From Holosporaceae bacterium (lineage in GTDB: Bacteria; Pseudomonadota; Alphaproteobacteria; UBA3830): DNA of 7,811 nt. Each line of letters starts with the position of its first letter. The stretch's first letter is position 1. The notes beneath the pieces were generated by a model. The model saw only the letters and a list, made by a program, of their open reading frames with translations. It was not told where the DNA came from and did no database searches. Shown in pieces: positions 6,329 to 7,811 of the stretch. The position numbers and the translations under genes were made by a program. The stretch is from contig JAIRZO010000057.1 of assembly GCA_031267195.1 (NCBI GenBank), forward strand, positions 1 to 7,811, written 5' to 3'.

Positions 6329-7811
6329 TTTGCTATCCAATTTAAAATAACCTCTTTGTCATTAAAGTGATGCAATTCATCACCAATTTGTTGATGATTC
6401 TCGTGCCCTTTTCCAGCAACCAGCAGTATATCACCAGATGACAACTCATCAATGGCGTATGCGATGGCGCATTCCCTACTAGCAATTTCGATGGTACCGT
6501 TGCCGATTCTAGCACATCCAGATAGAATCATTGATCTAATTTTTGCTGGATCCTCATGGCGGGGATTATCGTTTGTTACAATAACAATGTCTGAAAATTT
6601 TTCTGCAATCGTTCCCATGGGAGCTCGCTTTTGCTGATCGCGATCCCCACCACAGCCAAACAGCGTTATGATTCTGTTTTTAGCATGTTTCCGTAATGCA
6701 AATGTTACATTATGCAGAGCATCAGGTGTGTGGGCATAGTCGACGAAAATCAAAGCCGGAACAGCATCTGCTATGCCGACAGCTTTCATGGGAAGAGTAG
6801 CTACGAGCTCTAGTCTTCCGGGAACAAAACGCAAATTCGCCAAAGCTGCCATTATGCAGTCGCTGGATAATCCGAGACTGTGGCAAATGGCAGCTGCACA
6901 TGAGGCATTGTAAACTTGAAATTCTCCAAACAGCGGCAAAACATATGTTCGTTCAAAGCCATCGATAGTCATGGTAACCAATTGACTGGTTTCAGTAGCT
7001 GAGACAGCAACTATTTTAAAATTATTTGCCATTTTCCCATAATCAATTAGCCGATTTCCTTTGTGCGCTGCAATTTTTCTAAGATCGTCGGTATACGGAT
7101 CGTCTGCATTTACGACAAAAGTAGTGAGCGGATTTGCAATATCCGTAAACAGGCGCCGTTTAGCTGCCCAATAGGAATCGATTGTTCCGTGATAATCCAG
7201 ATGGTCATGACCTAACTTTGTAAAAGCACAGATATCGAACTGGATGGAGCTCATTCGATTTTGTTCTATTCCATGACTTGATGCTTCCATTACGATGTTA
7301 CAAATGCCTGAGTTGGATAACTTTTGCAAAATTTTGTGCAACTCTATCGGTCCCGGAGATGTTAAATTTTCCGATATTTTTTTGTTGTTTCTGGAAGGTG
7401 ATATTACTCCCAAAGTTCCTATGCTGGCAGTTTCTAATCCAGCAAATACCAAAATTTGGCGTACAAAATCAATGGTGGAGCTTTTTCCGTTTGTACCGGT
7501 GACGGCAATCATGTGTTCAAAGGAGCTGGAAAAAAATTTAGATGCCACATATGACAATTCCCGCCGTACGTGTTTAACATAAAGAAAATACGTGAAGGTC
7601 GTTGCATCGAACTCAATATGATTTGTGCCATTTTTACTTTCCTGCAGGATGTACTTTGCGCCACGGGAAATTGCATCATCGATGAATGCTCGACCATCCG
7701 CAAGGAATCCTGGTAAAGCGACAAACATAGATCCGGGAATTGCTTTTCGGGAATCTTCACAAATATCAGTGACCATTAATTTAGTGAAGTTATTATCAGA
7801 AAGATAAACAT
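6325..7811 (-). CDS. murE: UDP-N-acetylmuramoyl-L-alanyl-D-glutamate--2,6-diaminopimelate ligase (MurE), 5' end cut
   Basis: MurE is the cytoplasmic ATP-dependent ligase that adds the third residue of the stem peptide. Residues are counted from ATG 7776. Motifs: VTDICEDSRKAIPGSMFVAL (2-21), P-loop AVTGTNGKSSTIDF (91-104), LTSPGPIELH (138-147), VMEASSHGIEQ (162-172), DHLDYHG (191-197), VPGRLELV (318-325), FVDYAHTPDAL (344-354), FGCGGDRDQQKR (373-384), NDNPRHEDP (402-410) and AGKGHENHQQIGD (454-466). DNPR is the signature of enzymes specific for meso-diaminopimelate, so a Gram-negative-type peptide is inferred. The frame stays open past 7776 to the window edge, adding VYLSDNNFTKL, and 7776 has no ribosome binding site. 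MurE normally has more residues before the DSR motif, so the true start is probably outside. If 7776 were the start the protein would have 483 residues. The 3' end overlaps murF by four bases. Confidence 0.95.
   Translation of the reverse strand, partial: VYLSDNNFTKLMVTDICEDSRKAIPGSMFVALPGFLADGRAFIDDAISRGAKYILQESKNGTNHIEFDATTFTYFLYVKHVRRELSYVASKFFSSSFEHMIAVTGTNGKSSTIDFVRQILVFAGLETASIGTLGVISPSRNNKKISENLTSPGPIELHKILQKLSNSGICNIVMEASSHGIEQNRMSSIQFDICAFTKLGHDHLDYHGTIDSYWAAKRRLFTDIANPLTTFVVNADDPYTDDLRKIAAHKGNRLIDYGKMANNFKIVAVSATETSQLVTMTIDGFERTYVLPLFGEFQVYNASCAAAICHSLGLSSDCIMAALANLRFVPGRLELVATLPMKAVGIADAVPALIFVDYAHTPDALHNVTFALRKHAKNRIITLFGCGGDRDQQKRAPMGTIAEKFSDIVIVTNDNPRHEDPAKIRSMILSGCARIGNGTIEIASRECAIAYAIDELSSGDILLVAGKGHENHQQIGDELHHFNDKEVILNWIAK

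Noticed and set aside
5948..6350. Two plus-strand open frames of about 110 codons opposite murF
   Set aside because: They are antisense to a strongly supported murF, show no family motifs and have no ribosome site that I can see.
1..7811. tRNA or rRNA genes, CRISPR arrays, insertion sequences, defence genes
   Set aside because: I saw no regularly spaced repeats, transposase or nuclease motifs, or tRNA-like folds; nearly all the sequence is taken up by conserved genes.

Overview
The window reads as bacterial chromosome from a Gram-negative organism, most likely an alphaproteobacterium of modest GC content (about 40-45% by eye). The MraY wording and the gene order murE-murF-mraY-murD are of the alphaproteobacterial type. 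MurE carries the DNPR signature of enzymes that add meso-diaminopimelate. The AT-rich intergenic regions, several relaxed active-site motifs and the unusual neighbours of the mur genes suggest, without proving, a fast-evolving and perhaps host-associated lineage. Every gene I can support lies on the minus strand, so the window is read from right to left.

Region 1 (about 7811-2179) is a partial division and cell wall (dcw) cluster. murE runs off the right edge, murF overlaps it by ATGA, and mraY and murD follow after gaps of 65 and 20 bases. MurE and MurF (with MurD, which acts first on the sugar nucleotide) build UDP-MurNAc-pentapeptide in the cytoplasm. MraY then moves the phospho-MurNAc-pentapeptide onto undecaprenyl phosphate in the inner membrane to make lipid I.

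Region 2 (about 2178-1) is where the usual cluster would continue with ftsW, murG and murC. Instead there is an 84-base AT-rich gap with a good promoter (TAGACT, 17 bases, TATAAT). Next come an unrecognised cysteine-rich protein with an N-terminal membrane segment, trpS for tryptophanyl-tRNA synthetase, and an HU-type DNA-binding protein. The last gene is the start of a probable exported protein, cut by the left edge.

I found no mobile element, CRISPR array, tRNA or rRNA, and no clearly new multi-gene system. The most notable points are: HU has phenylalanine where the DNA-kinking proline 63 is expected; TrpS resembles the Streptococcus/Firmicutes type rather than the usual alphaproteobacterial one and has KASKS in place of KMSKS; the dcw order breaks off after murD; and the cysteine-rich gene is unknown. 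There is no gene-free stretch longer than 300 bases.
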